A stretch of 64,000 nucleotides of DNA from Desmodus rotundus (GCF_022682495.2 NC_071389.1:60906239-60970238); one strand, 5' to 3'; shown: positions 47,730 through 60,492, counted from the stretch's first letter. The notes: generated by a model from the letters alone, not told the origin. Made by a program: numbers and translations.

Positions 47730-48190
47730 TAAGTTTCTGTTGAAAACCCAAATAATGGTGACTTAGACAAGACAGCAGTTTTTGGCCATGTATATGAGGT
47801 CCGAAGATAAACAGGTTAGGGTTGGTGTGACCACTTGACAGTCCCTGGGTCCCAGACTTCTCCTAGAGTGTTGCTCCACCATCCTTAACGCACAGCTTCC
47901 TCTACGGTCCAATATGGCTGCTTAAACTTCAGTTATCACAACTGTATTCCAGCCAGGAAAAAAAGAAAAAAAGTTGCATATAGCAACTTTCACTTACGCC
48001 CCTTTAACAAGAACTTAGTCATGGGGCTATAGCTACTTGCAAGGGAGGTTGGGAAGTAGCCGGCCAAGTAGCCAGCTAAATTAAGAACAGGAGTGTGAAT
48101 ACTGTGAGGAAGCAGGCAACCCTTCCACAGTACCAGTCTCATAAGGTCAATGGAGAACTGAATGAGACTACAGGGTACAGTCAACAGCAT
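47730..48190. repeat. Ancient repeat of an unnamed family (third copy)
   Basis: GGTCCAATATGGCTGCTTAA, CAACTGTATTCCAGCCAGGA and CTTGCAAGGGAGGTTGGGAA share order with the copies at 34640 and 43390. Confidence 0.45.
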
Positions 48191-49190
48191 GACCCGGACA
48201 GTGAGTTAAAGTATGCTTTTATTCTATGATCTCACTCCATTTCAACCCCAGCCAAGTGACGGGATTAATAAACACACAACCCAAATGCTGCTCATTTGAT
48301 GCATCCTAATATTACTAAAAGATAAAACAATTTCTTTCTTAGGTCCTTGGATATCGGGTAGTTCTAAAGCTCTATCTTTGTAAGGGCACATAAAAGAAAA
48401 AAGCCTGCATTTTTTAAGCTTCATAAAAATTTGTAATGCTGAGTTAAGGGAAATGTGCTAAGCAAAATGCATATTTTTATTGGTCCCCAAAGACATAGAG
48501 AAGTTAGTTTGAAGCTTTTGTGAATTCTAAATACATCCTGTCCCTAATTTAAAATGAACATTCAATGACATTCAAAATAGTTTTGTGAGGCTAATGAAAA
48601 GGAGACCTCTGATACCTTTGGATCAACAACAAACAGCAAAAAAAAATTAAAAATAATAACATTTTAAAATCTGAGTAGATCTGCATTCATTAATTTGAGC
48701 CAGTTAGGTTGACATCAGTCTGTTTAATTGTCTATTTGCACAGCTTTCATAATGAACTTTTAATGCGAAGGTGGCTTCTACTAGCCACCAGAATGCAGGT
48801 CATTCATCAGTCTTCTGTGTGGTGCGCGCACGGGGTGCAGAGTAAGTGAGCATTGCCTAAGTGACACATAGTGAAAAAGGGACACTTCGAACTATGAATC
48901 CACCATGGAGGAGCAAGGGAACAGCACTGACTTACCTGTCAGGCCTTGTGCAACTCTATTAACTTCTGTTGGTTCAATTGCCTCGCATGTGAAATAAGGA
49001 AGTCCAACTAGAAGTTTATTTCTGCAGTTAATTTCTGAGAGTTTCTAAGGGTCCAGTTATTTGAGTTACATGTGTCACCACTCCCCTCCACATTCAGTGA
49101 AAACTCACAGCCTTGTCATATTTACAGTGTCATTTCCCCTTCATAAACGTTCAGAGATTTCAGTCTGATTGATTCTCTCTTGGCTGTGCA
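48191..49190. other. Intergenic stretch, AT-rich
   Basis: No gene. 48650-48790 carries several TTAATT/ATTAAT motifs with no repeat assignment. Confidence 0.4.
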
Positions 49191-49199
49191 GTGGGCTGG

Positions 49200-51565
49200 G
49201 AATGATGGTCTTGCGAATTGCCAAGTCGGCTGACTGAACAAGCCTATAGCTTTAAGTTTAAATCACTCTCATTCGACCCTCTGGTGGAAGTATCCCCCTG
49301 TTAGGAATAGGACTTCTCCACAATCAGAGCCTAGAGTTGAGGGAAAGAAAAAGCATGCATTTGCCAGTGGGTCACTGGGAACAATGGTAAGTGGGTCCAT
49401 TGCCATTCTATCCTTTGGTTAGCAGGCCCATGTGCTCTACCGTTTGGAGACATAGCACCGTAGAAGAGTCAAGTATCTGGGGAATATACTGCATCCTGGA
49501 GGCTGATACTCCACCATCACATGGTATCATCGCCAAGCTGGCACCTCATTGTGCCTTTAAAAGACCTCTCATTTCATCACTCTATGAGGCCTGCAGCTCC
49601 TGGATGGTGCAGGATCTGATAGGACCAGAGGACCACATGGCCATATACAGCCTGCCATTTTATTTTAAAGTAGATCCCTTGGTCTGAGCAATATTTTGCA
49701 AGATTGTATAAACCTTGGGTAGTGCTGCCAGCTGAGTCCCTGCAGGCAAGAAAGGCAAACCCATATCCAAACTGTGCACCGGTTCTGGTTGAGTCATTGC
49801 CCCGTCAGAGTGAAAGAAGTCCGATGCGTTCAGCTTGCTGCCAAGAAGCTGGTTAGTGTTCTCAAGGATTGGTGGCATATTAAGTTCTTACTTGATATTG
49901 GTCTCTACTGCTGGAAAGTTGGATATTTGTCAGCAATAGTTATGCGCAGTAATGGAAAGCTGAATGCCATGTGTCAGGGCCCATGTGTGATGCCTATCTC
50001 TGCTACTATGACAACTGTACTCGGGAGCTCATTGTGCCAGCACTAGGATTGCCAGTGACAAAGGATGACCGACGTCAACTAGCCCAGTCATTCTGCCCAC
50101 TCGATTGGTCAGCTCCTCTTCCATAATTAATGCCCTTTAATAGATATTATGCAATACAAAGACTCTCGTATTTAATGTCCACTCCCACTGTGACCTGTGT
50201 CCAGGTCTTCATTTACAAAGATGACTGAGTAACAACATGGAGAAGTCAATGGCATTTAAAGAAGAATTTATTACTTATATTTCCTGAGAAAAGGGGACAT
50301 GAAACGCCATATAGGGCCTGAATGAAAGCATCAGGTTTTGGTCAGGAGGCAGAATCAAGAGCAAAGGAAAGGCCTAGGCCAGAGCCTTAATTGGAGTGTC
50401 CACGGGAAAGGCAAAGCAGGGCAGAGTAAACAGTTCAGGATTCACTGGTTTGAATAATTCCCATAAGCCTTAGGGCACAGGGGCTGTCTCTAGCTGTCTG
50501 GTTCTTGGCCTTGGGTTGACTTAGGGCAGGGGAAACATTGGTATGGTATGTAAGTCAAATAAAGGTTACATCTGAGAGACATGCTCCCAAGTAAGTTTTC
50601 ATCTTTAGGAATTAGCTATACCTGGGAAGGGCACTGTCTCCCTGGATCTGTAAGTCCCCCCAACATCTCAAAACATCATAAGATACAGAAAATAAAAACC
50701 ATAATTAAGACATACAGATCCATTCACCAGCCTCTTTCTTGTCCCCAATCTCTCAATCTTTCTCTTTCCAGAAGACTGACCAACCAACCAAGATATTCTC
50801 CCTTGAGTTTTTACATATTCTTACCTAAGGCCACTTTTCTTTCTACACAAAGTAGATGACCTTTTGGTGCATTTCCTAAATCTTTACTCACTGGGAGGAT
50901 TTCCCTTTGCCAAGGTCATAAAAGCTTCCCTCCTCTACAACCACTGTTGGATGCCATGGAGAATGAAGCCCACATCCCATTCTTGTGCCTTCGAGCCCTA
51001 CTGTGCCTGCTCCCAGACCCCTCATTTCCATCCTACAGTGGGCTCCTGCTGGGCTCACCGGACCCTGATGTTTGGCAGGTTTGCTAGAAACCTATTCATG
51101 ATGAGCAGCTCTGGCCACAAAGTCTCTTAATGTTCCATGACAGACATTTGTCTTTATTAAGACCCAGTAACACACCACGATCTATTTTTCAAATGATGAA
51201 CAGTTATCTTCTGCAGAGAGCATGCTCCAAACCCTAGGAGTCTGTGTTGTAATTTTCCCATTGCAGCTTGCTATAAGCCCCCATAGCATCTTCCCCAATC
51301 AGAGACACTTCTGATAGAATATGGTCTGCTAAATTATATGGCCCAAGCACTAGGAATGTTTGTACGCAGCCTGGACCTGATGCACAGCCTTATGCTACTC
51401 TGGGTTCCATACAAAACTGGAGGCCTTCCTTCACGGGTTGGACCAGTATTTCCACTGGGATATCCCATTGGAATATGATGCCTTCAAAACCCAAAGAGAT
51501 TTCCAGGGATTGTGTTTCCTTCTTAGTGGCAGAAAGATTGAGATGCAGCAATGTGTTCTTTATTT
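49200..51565 (+). mobile_element. Probable ERVL-MaLR internal region remnant
   Basis: The sequence resembles MaLR internal DNA by eye (for example CCTCTGGTGGAAGTATCCCC and GAGCTCATTGTGCCAGCACT). Frames are short and broken; no intact retroviral protein is present. Assignment is by general likeness only. Confidence 0.45.
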
Positions 51566-51569
51566 TGAA

Positions 51570-51790
51570 AGAAATGTCCTGGAATTCACTGGACCAGGGA
51601 CCATCAACATTTTTCTATATAGGGCCAGAGAGTAAATATTTTAGGCTTTATGGCTCAAATAGTCTCTATTACAACTACTCAACTCTTCCACTGTAGCACG
51701 AAAGCAACCATAGGCAATACATAAGCAAATGGGCCTGGCTGTGTTCCAATAAAATTTTATTTACAAAATACATGTGGTGGGACAGATTTT
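51570..51790 (+). mobile_element. hAT-type MITE
   Basis: GGGCCAGAGAGTAAATATTT, TAGGCTTTATGGCTC, GCAACCATAGGCAATACATA and CTGTGTTCCAATAAAATTTT belong to a common mammalian nonautonomous hAT family whose exact name I do not assign. Confidence 0.7.
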
Positions 51791-52068
51791 TCCAACTCCT
51801 ACCCTAAAGCACTCCTAAAAACTTCACTAATATGGTGGGCCTGTGATGGATTTCTCTACCATTCTCTGGAGCACAAGCATCACTTCTTGCTCCTCCAGTC
51901 CAATTCACATGGTGATACCATGGATATGATGGACCGGTGATGTTCTGTGGAATAGCCAGATGGTCAAGTTTCCAAATACAAACAGTAGGAGACTTGTAGT
52001 CCTGAGCAAGACCATAATGAATACAATGGTCCGTCCCATGGGAATGGGAATGGCTTCTGTTCCTCCTT

Positions 52069-52292
52069 TTTTTATTTTTTATTGTTATTGTATTACAATA
52101 CAATATTGTATTGTTATTGTTGTCCCAATTTCCCCCCCTTTGCCCTGCTCCGCCCATCCCTCCCACCCCCCTGCTCCCACAGTCAGTCCCCGCACCATTG
52201 TCCATGGCCGTGGGTCATGCAACTGTCAGTCTGTTCCGTGTTTTCATGCCTGTGGTTCTATTCTGTTTGTTCGTTTATTTTGGTCATTAGAT
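52069..52292 (-). mobile_element. 5'-truncated L1 3' end with 11 bp target duplication
   Basis: It begins with poly(T) and ATTGTTATTGTATTACAATA, continues with the C-rich reversed 3'UTR, and ends TGGTCATTAGAT. Perfect 11 bp repeats TGTTCCTCCTT lie at 52058-52068 and 52293-52303. A short palindromic expansion, TACAATACAATATTGTATTG, sits inside. Confidence 0.85.
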
Positions 52293-52303
52293 TGTTCCTC
52301 CTT

Positions 52304-53230
52304 GATTTGAAAGTCTGGTGGGTTTTATCCAGTACCCTCAGGATTCAGTCTCAGGTATAATCTTTAAACTCCTGCAAGTCTTTGCCATTCTTTTGGGCTG
52401 CAGTCCCTTTCCCCCCTGAGTAGACCCGCATGTCTCTGTCTGGTTTGTGATGTGACTTGACCATAATGAATAGGTCTGGAGGCCAGGAGGGGAGGTGGGT
52501 ACAGATCCTGGGGGCCACTGTTTCATTCCAGAGCCTCTGTTTTATCCTCAGGCAAGGGGGTAGGGGGCAGTGCCAGCTTTTAACAGGGAGAAGGGAGGAG
52601 TAGGCCAGAGAATTCAGGGAAATCTGGGGACTTGAGGTTCCAGGTGCATCAATCAGGACCCTGATTTTCATGTGGCAGACCTGGCAGGGTTGAGAATTCA
52701 ATCTTCTTTGGAACTCTGCTATTCTTATAGTTAAGTTCTGGGCTTGATCCTAAATTTTTCTGATATCTGGCCACAGTCTGTTTAAACAAGATGGGGCAAA
52801 GCAGATTTACAGTTGTGAGTACACAAAACAGAGTTTATTCTTGTATTATTAATTATTCATTATTGTGTTATTTTCCATACAAACAACTGGAAACCTACTT
52901 TTGCCCCACCCTGTATGCTGCCAAAGATGCCCTCTTGTTTTGCCTTATGTTGGTTGTTAATCATCCTCAGCTTTTAATTCTTTCTAGATGCTTTCATGGT
53001 CCCCAGCAACACTCATCCAATTTCTGTAGTCATTGTAATAATTATTTCTCCTAAACTTCTCAAGCATCTGAGATACTGCCCCTGCCAGGATAGTCCCTTC
53101 CTCTAGGGCCCCTCCCCATTCACCTCTGGTGACAGTTTTAACACTTGCATGACATTTCGTGGCTCATTGCCAGCTGCTCAGTGAGGGGTCGAGCTCCAAA
53201 CACTCCACCTCAGAGTCTTCTTCCTGGAAC
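52304..53230. other. Intergenic stretch
   Basis: No gene is recognised; may include further ERV-derived sequence. Confidence 0.35.
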
Positions 53231-53233
53231 TAC

Positions 53234-53775
53234 TGTTGGTATCCCAGGGTTTCCTTGCCCGTGAAAAAGACAGTGAGACCCTGAGGTTACCGGGCAGGAG
53301 GTTTATCGAGGAGTGGTCTCCAGAACAACCCTGGTGAACAGTGAGGGCAGCTGGCCTGGACAGATGGAGAAGCTCAGCTGTGATGCAGTTGCAACAGAGG
53401 CCTTACCCAATCAGGAGCGCTGGAGCTGGCATGTGCCTGCAGAGTTGTTCCAGCTGAGGCAAGGTGGTCAGGGTTTTGCACCTGTCACGACGACTAGCAG
53501 AAGAGTAGGTGTAACCTTGGGGGAAACAGCTTCCTTTAGCCAAGAGCAGTTCCCATGCGGGGATCTAACTACGCCATCAGAGGCCAGCATTGCTGGCAGC
53601 TGAGTACCTTGGTCCCAAGAGAGATCTGGGTAATGCACCACAACACGTTTAGCAGGAGCTTTACCACTCACTCTGTGGGGAAGCACTACCACACACTGAG
53701 GACAGCAGGACAAGGAATGGAATGAGCCTGAGGACGTGTGCTATCAGCAAATGGACAGATCAGGCCTGGAATAGT
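53234..53775 (-). mobile_element. Possible ERV LTR
   Basis: Starts TGTTGGTATCCCAGGG and carries, on the minus strand, an ATAAAC-type polyadenylation motif about 70 bases from that end, as expected of an R-U5 junction. The U3 end is uncertain; no coding retroviral sequence is attached. Confidence 0.4.
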
Positions 53776-53829
53776 CGTTCTCAGCTTTGTGAGTAAATAA
53801 GATATCCTTTCAGTTTAAGTCACTCTTAG

Positions 53830-54060
53830 GTATCCCGTTACTTGAAACCAATAGCATTCTCGCTCACACATGTATTGTCTCATTTACTCTTCAGTTCCTC
53901 TGAGGTAAGGGTTATTATTATTTCCATTTCAAAATTAGAGAACTAAAGATTAGTGTAAGTAGTTCAAGGTCATGTAGCTAGAAATTGGTGGAGCCCCATC
54001 TAAAACTTAATCACTACCTACACCCAAAGTCCAAGCTCTTCTACCTTTTATAAACTTCTG
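53830..54060 (-). repeat. MIR SINE
   Basis: TGTCTCATTTACTCTTCAGT, GAGGTAAGGGTTATTATTAT and AGTTCAAGGTCATGTAGCTA match reversed MIR. Confidence 0.75.
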
Positions 54061-54199
54061 TGGGACAGCTGATCAGACTGGAAGGGGAAAGTCACCAGCC
54101 CCAAGATATGAAGAGAATGGTAGCCAGTATGTACCTAAAGAACCAATGGGTACCAGAAGAGCCGCCCTCAAGATGCTCACTGTCCCCCTGACTTGTGAT

Positions 54200-54655
54200 A
54201 GTAGGTTGAGTGGCCACTCCAAAGTCCTATGTCCACATCCTGATTGCCAGAACCTGTAAGTGCGACCGTGTGTGGAAAAAAGAGACTGTGTAGATGTCAG
54301 TAAGTTAAGGGTGTTGAGATGAAGCGATCATGTAGGTTATCTGGGTAGGCCCTAAATCCACACAGGGAAGCCAGCCAGACAGACAAGAGAAAGGGGGAGT
54401 GTGCCCATGGAGACAGAGGTTGGAGTGGTGGAGTCACAAGCCAAGGAGCCCCTGAAGATACGAGAGAAGATGAAAGAGGAAAGAGCAAGGGCAAAATCTT
54501 TTCTAGAGCTTTTAAAGAGAGCACAATTCTGCCAACACCTTGACTGTGGGTGTCTGGCCCAGTACAATGGGGGAATACATTTCTGTTGTAATACACTACC
54601 AAGTTTGTGTTACTTTGTTACAGCAGCCCCAGGAAAATAATACACCTGGCTCCTT
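54200..54655 (+). mobile_element. MaLR-type (MLT1-like) solo LTR
   Basis: AAAGTCCTATGTCCACATCC, TGATTGCCAGAACCTGTAAG, TATCTGGGTAGGCCCTAAAT and GTGTTACTTTGTTACAGCAG follow MLT1 LTR order, with much divergence in the middle. Confidence 0.7.
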
Positions 54656-54672
54656 CTCTTTTATTCTAAGCT

Positions 54673-55533
54673 TGTGGTAGGCAGTTAGAAAGACAGGAGC
54701 ACACGAGGACGATGGGTCAGGTGCAGAAGGTCACCAGGGAGGAAAGCCCCAGGTGCCTAGCAAAGGGGCAAAACTGAAAACAAGGACTTTACCTCCAGGT
54801 GACCTTTCCTCCTCTAGCATATCACCAGGCGTATGGTTTTGAACCCTTGACCTTTCCTATCACTGGTCATGCAGTTTAGACCCCTGACCTTTTATATCCC
54901 TGTTCGTGCAATTTGGACCCTCCCCTGGCATATTGCTCATCACACAGGTTGGACCCCCTAGGAGGGGGAACGAACAAGGGCCCTGGGGAATAGCTTTTAA
55001 GCATTAAGCCCCCAGGACAATGAGGTTCTGACCTTCATCAAATACATCCTGGCCTCAGGTGTGTTTCAGCTCCGGGCCCAGAAAAGCAGCAAAACAGACA
55101 AGCGACACCGTGGTTGACATCAGGACCAGCTGCATTGATTAATGACCCTCTGCCCTGGTGCTGACCAATCAGTGCAGACCATGACCCTGAAAGGACACAC
55201 GTGGAAAGCGGATGAATATTCTGCTGGGATCATCCCCTGAGACCGCCAAAGAAATACCCGCAAGACAGAGGACCCAGCACAGATGGAGCACGCAGCACCT
55301 TTCCCCACCCCTCTGCCTGGGCGCCCTTTCCTTGCCTCTCTCTCCTAAGCTCCAAGGGCCCTTCTTTTGCCTCTGTAATTTGTTTCCTGAACCTATTTCT
55401 TCTACAACTCACTTCTCTGCCACTGTGATATTATAAATAAACTTCCTGTTAGAGTTGGAGTGTTGGCTCTGAATTATTTCTTAGCAGAACTCAAGTACCG
55501 AGGTTGCTGAACCAGGTCCGGTCTGACTCCACA
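54673..55533 (+). mobile_element. Solo ERV LTR with U3 tandem repeats
   Basis: Limits TGTGG...CCACA give matching terminal inverted repeats. The U3 holds three to four copies of a 35-48 bp unit (GACCTTT...GACCC, 54799-54955) like an enhancer array. A CCAAT box lies in CTGACCAATCAGTGCAG (55165), and AATAAA at about 55436 is followed by ~100 bases of R-U5. No primer-binding site or coding region follows, so it is a solo LTR. No clean target duplication was seen. Confidence 0.6.
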
Positions 55534-55539
55534 TAGTTG

Positions 55540-57215
55540 ACTATATTCTTTATGTGGTAAATTTCTATTGGGATCCTTTGTACATTTAGGACAGAACGGA
55601 AACTACTTCCTCAGTAGTAAGTGAGCATTTTCCTGAACAGTAGGTCCATAGCCATTATGTTCTCAATAAGGCCTCAGGAAGATCCAAAAAAAGACTCTAA
55701 GAATTTCTGAGAAAGACTTTGGGCAAGTGGAAGAACGAGAAGCAGCTGAGTTCTTTGAGAAATAAGAACAAAGAATATAAAAAGTACAAAGAGATTGTTT
55801 CCAATATTTGGAAGCAGAAAGAACCCAGTGTGTCTGGTTAGAAGGCTTGAAATTCGTATCTTTAGAAAGGTTTGGTTTCTCATAAATGCAGGTGAGGAAG
55901 CAGAAATTACAAAGGTTTTACACAGAGACTACAAAAGGCAGCTCCATGTAGCCCAGAGTCTAAAGGAAAGGAAACGCTCTTTCTGGGCAGAGGGTTAGGA
56001 GGTTAGAGAGAAGTTAAGATACTGTAGTTAAACCTTGTCGGTTATTGAAAAAGATAAATTTTCTTTCAGTGACAAATAAGTAAAACGATGTCTCAAAAGT
56101 GTTATTTCTATTGGGGAGCAAAAAGGGAGAAAAAGCAGGTTATTAAAAGTAAAGAATGGCATGACCTTAAGTCTAACTCTAAAAAGGCAAGGGGACAGGA
56201 CACGTTTTCTGAGCCTGTGTCTGTGAAAAAGTCATGAGGTGGGATTTAGAGAATTTGAAACAAGTCTCAGCCAGAATCTTGGCTGCCAAAACCACAAGGC
56301 CCAACAATGGCCGGTCCTTTCAGTGCTGTGCCGACTGCCTCCCGGGTGGTAAATGCACTGGCGTCATCCCCGTGAAAGTACTTGAGATGGAGTGGGAGTC
56401 CGGATGGGGCGGGAGAAGAGGGGAGAGTGTTGTGAGGGCAGCTCTGCTCCCCAGGCTGGGGCACAGCCCCTTAGCCTTCCGTAACAACAGGACAAGGTGT
56501 TTGATACAAGTACCTCACACGTGTTTACAGTTCCAGCGGGCCTGCCAGCCCTGAAAGGGGCATGTGAACCCCCACGCCTGGTGTGCAGCGCATGGTTTAC
56601 AGCCCTAACCACAAGGCGACATCCTTCGGAAAACTGGAACCTGGTTGAAGACTCACAGACTGAAGGCTTTCCTGCCACACATCTGGGATGTAATAGCTCG
56701 TCTGCAACTCATTCAAGAAATGTTTTAAGAGCTCAGGGGAAGCACGTGCAGGTATGTTTAAAATGGGCCACTGTTTCTGAGTGTTCTGCTCTGGCGTGGA
56801 TTGCTTCTCTGAAGCCACTACAGTGTTTCTGTAACTTACATGACCAAGAGATTATCAAGTAAGAAGGAAGGGCTTAATTAAGTTTTTCATATTGTTTGCT
56901 TGTTCGGGAAAAATCATGTTAGACTCTAAATTCCTCTTTGAATAGAATTATCAAATCAGCAGAGGAATAAAGTGTACTAGCCATTGGGCCATGCAAGTTA
57001 CATGATGTGGAAGCACATTTTGTAACATGAGTATTCGATATGGCACAAACCTTGCCTTGTCAAATGAGTTCCTCCTTCTTACCTCCTGTTCTTTCCAGCA
57101 CTAGCTAGTGAGTGGCCTTCAGCATCTTCTAGGGTTTGTTGCTCCCAGACCTTCCATCTCTCACCCCACCCACAAAGTCCACTGAGGACTTTCTACTTGG
57201 GTCTAATAACAGATG
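55540..57215. other. Intergenic stretch downstream of UOX
   Basis: No exon or named repeat is recognised. Overlapping frames at 56234-56862 have no domain similarity. Confidence 0.4.
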
Positions 57216-57219
57216 GAAA

Positions 57220-57435
57220 GAAGGCGGCATGTTTCTTTTAACAAATGCATTCAGAATTTCTATGTGCCAGACATGAATACTATCAAAGCACTTTACAAAC
57301 GTTAACCCATTTATCCTCAAAAAACCTATGAGGTAGGTTCTATTTGCACCTCCATTTTCTACATAAGGAAGCTTGTCAGCTAGTATGAGGCAGAACCAGG
57401 ACTTAAATGAGTGTGAAATTAAACACTATACGTGC
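57220..57435 (-). repeat. MIR SINE
   Basis: TTTCTATGTGCCAGACATGA, AAGCACTTTACAAACGTTAA and ACCTATGAGGTAGGTTCTAT are reversed MIR landmarks. Confidence 0.85.
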
Positions 57436-57439
57436 TGCC

Positions 57440-58557
57440 TTAAGTAGTAATATTATGAAAGTGAATGAAGCAGAATTATCAAATTATACTAAATGCTCAT
57501 GTGAAAGCATTTATTAAAATGGAGATTATTTTAAAATTTAAATGCATAGAGTTTTTAATGGAGGAAGATTATTTAGAATGGTCACGTGGACAGGTTTTCA
57601 TAATAGGTTTCTAAAATTATAGTTTATGAAGCTTTATGACATATATATATGATTTTGCCCATTGATATAAACACCACTCCAATTTGTATGCATCTTTGAA
57701 TCATCAATTATATTTATTTCCCTGATTATGTAGATGATAAATGATCATGTCTGAAAGACTCGGAAAAGCACATGGCCAAAAATAATAACCACTCAGAGCC
57801 CCACCGTCCGGAAACCATCACTGCTGACATCGCCATATACACAGTTTCTAGCCTTCTTTCTATGTGTGTGTTTATCCATCGGTGTATTGACTTCGCTTTA
57901 TTAAATGTGCTCTTTGTGTCAAAGTGATTCATTATTGAAAGGAAAAACGTATACTTTTTTTCAGGCCCCCAACGCATACTAAATATTCTCTAAGGATTGT
58001 AAAAGTCATAAAACCAATATAGTAAGATTACAAAAGTACTTTTAGAGTAGGAATAAACTAAAGGATTCTTAAAAATTCCATTATGCAGTCTAGCTGAAGC
58101 CACAACAGTGATATATTTCAAAATATGATTTTGTTCATCACGTTTCTGCACTACCCGGAAGCAAAGCTTTAGCATCAGTAGGATGAAAACAATGCTTGCT
58201 TCTTAAACTTGTACGCAAATTAACTGATATGACACTTCCATTAATTCATGATTATTTTCTTAGTGAACTGATTCCAAAGCTTCTCTAAGATAGGCTAAAA
58301 AGAAATATTAATATATGATTATTCTAACACTGCTCTGCATTTGTGAAATAAACTGTATCCACAAAGCCTGTTGGAGTTAATCATCATAAGACACCCTGCT
58401 GAGCTAGGTGTGGAATTCTTTCATACAAGAGGAAAGTGCACACTATGAATCAACATACTAAGATGAAAGTCCGCATGGTTACAGGCTATGATATCCAGCA
58501 TCACAAGTGGCTGAAGGAAGTCTTCAGCCCAGAGTGGACTCCAACTGGGCTCCAATG
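57440..58557 (-). other. UOX: UOX 3'UTR and downstream flank
   Basis: AT-rich sequence following the UOX stop on the minus strand. The transcript end is undetermined; one candidate AATAAA is noted at 57897. No other gene is seen. Confidence 0.4.
57897..57902 (-). terminator. UOX: Candidate UOX polyadenylation signal
   Basis: TTTATT on the + strand reads AATAAA on the UOX strand, about 655 bases after the UOX stop. I saw no nearer canonical signal. UOX 3'UTR length is not known here, so this is tentative. Confidence 0.3.
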
Positions 58558-58632
58558 TCACAGCTTGGAAGCCAGCTTCCTCCTCACTGTACCAGTGATT
58601 CTGCCATAGGGATTGTCTGATGGGAGCAAGAC
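58558..58632 (-). CDS. UOX: Urate oxidase terminal coding exon (peroxisomal targeting signal)
   Basis: On the minus strand, acceptor AG (58633-58634 reversed) precedes GTC-TTG-CTC-CCA and 24 codons reading [20 protein letters not shown] then ASKL, followed by TGA (58558-58560). This is the C-terminus of uricase, the peroxisomal enzyme that oxidises urate to 5-hydroxyisourate. The final Ser-Lys-Leu is a canonical type 1 peroxisomal targeting signal; some other mammalian uricases end SRL. Phase 0 joins exactly to the donor of the exon at 60493. The exon is open, so this end of the gene is not a pseudogene, unlike UOX in humans. Confidence 0.93.
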   Translation of the reverse strand, partial: VLLPSDNPYGRITGTVRRKLASKL

Positions 58633-60492
58633 CTGCAGAAAAGCCACATTGTAACTTCACAGACACTGAAATAGAACTCTCCTTTATTCTATGAATCAAC
58701 ATTAAATCAAGGGCAAAAACAACAGCTTGCTAAACAGGAAAATGTATATGTCCTACAATCAAGTCTCTTCAAGCATGGTAATGCCTTATTTTTCTAGAAA
58801 CAGTTGACAGATGAGTCAATTTTCCAAAAAATTAGAGTTTAAGAAAAATTTTAATCATTGGGATATAAATGTTTCTCAAATGCATTATACATCCCTGCCT
58901 TTTAAATAGCGTAGTGAACATAGCTTGGCCTTTGCTTGATGACTCACTTTGAACATCAATCACTGTCCAGAGCCCTAATACCGCCCTGCCCCTCCGCATC
59001 TGAGGTCCGCAGGGTTGCTCTCTCTGTTCTCAACGGCTCCAGACAGCTGTGCGTTTAGAGTTCTTTTTTCCACCCTGTCATTTGCCACTTCTCTGCTATT
59101 GTCAGCATGTCCTGACTCTCTGCTTCTCGTGTGTTGCCTTCACTTTATACACACCTGCTGGGTGAGGGCCTGGAAGCGCCTCCAGCCATCCCCAAAGTGC
59201 AGACACAGCCGCAGCTCTGCCGGTGGGGGCGCGGGGAGGGGTCTGAACTAAGTACGCCTTGTTTCGGGCTCTTTGTTTCCCCCACCGTGAACAGGGCCCT
59301 GGTTACTTTCAGGTCCCTCCCCTTTAGAAGGTAATCGTTTTTAAAAGTCTTTACATCCTAATTAATGGCATTCTGATCATCAACGTCCTTTCCTTCCTCT
59401 GAAGTAAACATTGCTCCCCCTCCTTTCAGCACGTGGGGTGACCGCGGCTCTCAGCCGCAGCTCAGGGCTCTGAATCAGCTACAGCGGGCACCTAAGCCTG
59501 GCTTTGTTTCCCGGCGCTGCTCCTCCGCCTCCACTGCAGCTGGGGTGGTGCTCTGCCCAGTGAAGCTGTCAACATAATTTGCAGAGCAGAGAAACATGTG
59601 CCTGGCGAGAAGCCTTGTGACTAATAAGGCTGCTGAGCAGGGGGGCCCCAGAACGTAGGACCTTCTGGACACTCCTTCACTGGTCTTTGTTCTCCAAAGG
59701 ATACGATTCTATGGCAGCAGGGCCATGTTGGTAGATGGCCCCTCCCTATCTCCCTATCTCGTTCCCTCCACACACTAAAAGAAGCTGCCAAAATAGTGGG
59801 GTTTCTTTTCATATTCTAGAAGCCTGTGGAAGGATGAATCAAATAAAGAAATCCTGCTGTTTGGAAAGTGGTCCAAGGGGGAGGGACGGTTGTGGCTTCC
59901 CAGGACTGGCTCCGAGGCGCTACCCGCCATGCACTCAGGGTGTCCAGCCAGACCCTCGGACTTGGTTTCACCTTCTGCCACGGCTTCAAACCAGTCAGGG
60001 TAAGTAAGCACTTCTTCCAAGACAAGGTTTCCTTTCAAAAACTGAATTTCCCCATCTTGCCTCCTGTGATTGCAAGTAGAAACACAAATACACTTTCATC
60101 TTTTCTGTGTATATTGTATGCTACTGAACTGACTGCTTAATCAAGAGTTGGAGATGATGGACGAAATGAAAATAGAATCGTTTGAAGCTGGGACCTTGTG
60201 CAGCCCGTTTCAGAGAAGGGGATGTCAGAGCTGCTCCTCGGGCACACTGTGTTCTTTCTCTGTCCTTCTCTCTGGGCCGCCCAACCCTTCTCCTAACCAC
60301 TCTTCCACTTCCAGGGTACTCCGGCCTCCCACGCCGAGAGGCCCAGAGTCTGAGGGCTATAGTCAGTGGCAACTATAAATATTCCAAAGGCAACAGCTCT
60401 TACGGGTTTTGGTCGGTCATATTACCATCCCAAGTTTATAAAGAAGGGGGGAGGGAGGGTAGATGTGCTATAAAGATTTTTAAAGTTCTTAC
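58633..60492 (-). other. UOX: UOX last intron
   Basis: About 1.86 kb between two matched phase-0 splice sites. Several overlapping frames (59735-60140) lack domain similarity. No repeat is confidently named. Confidence 0.8.

Noticed and set aside
49391..49687. 98-codon frame in the probable MaLR internal region
   Set aside because: Falls in degenerate repeat sequence and has no intact retroviral domain.
56234..56862. Overlapping 106- and 121-codon frames
   Set aside because: No domains, no splice sites, and dual-strand frame openness typical of GC-richer non-coding DNA.
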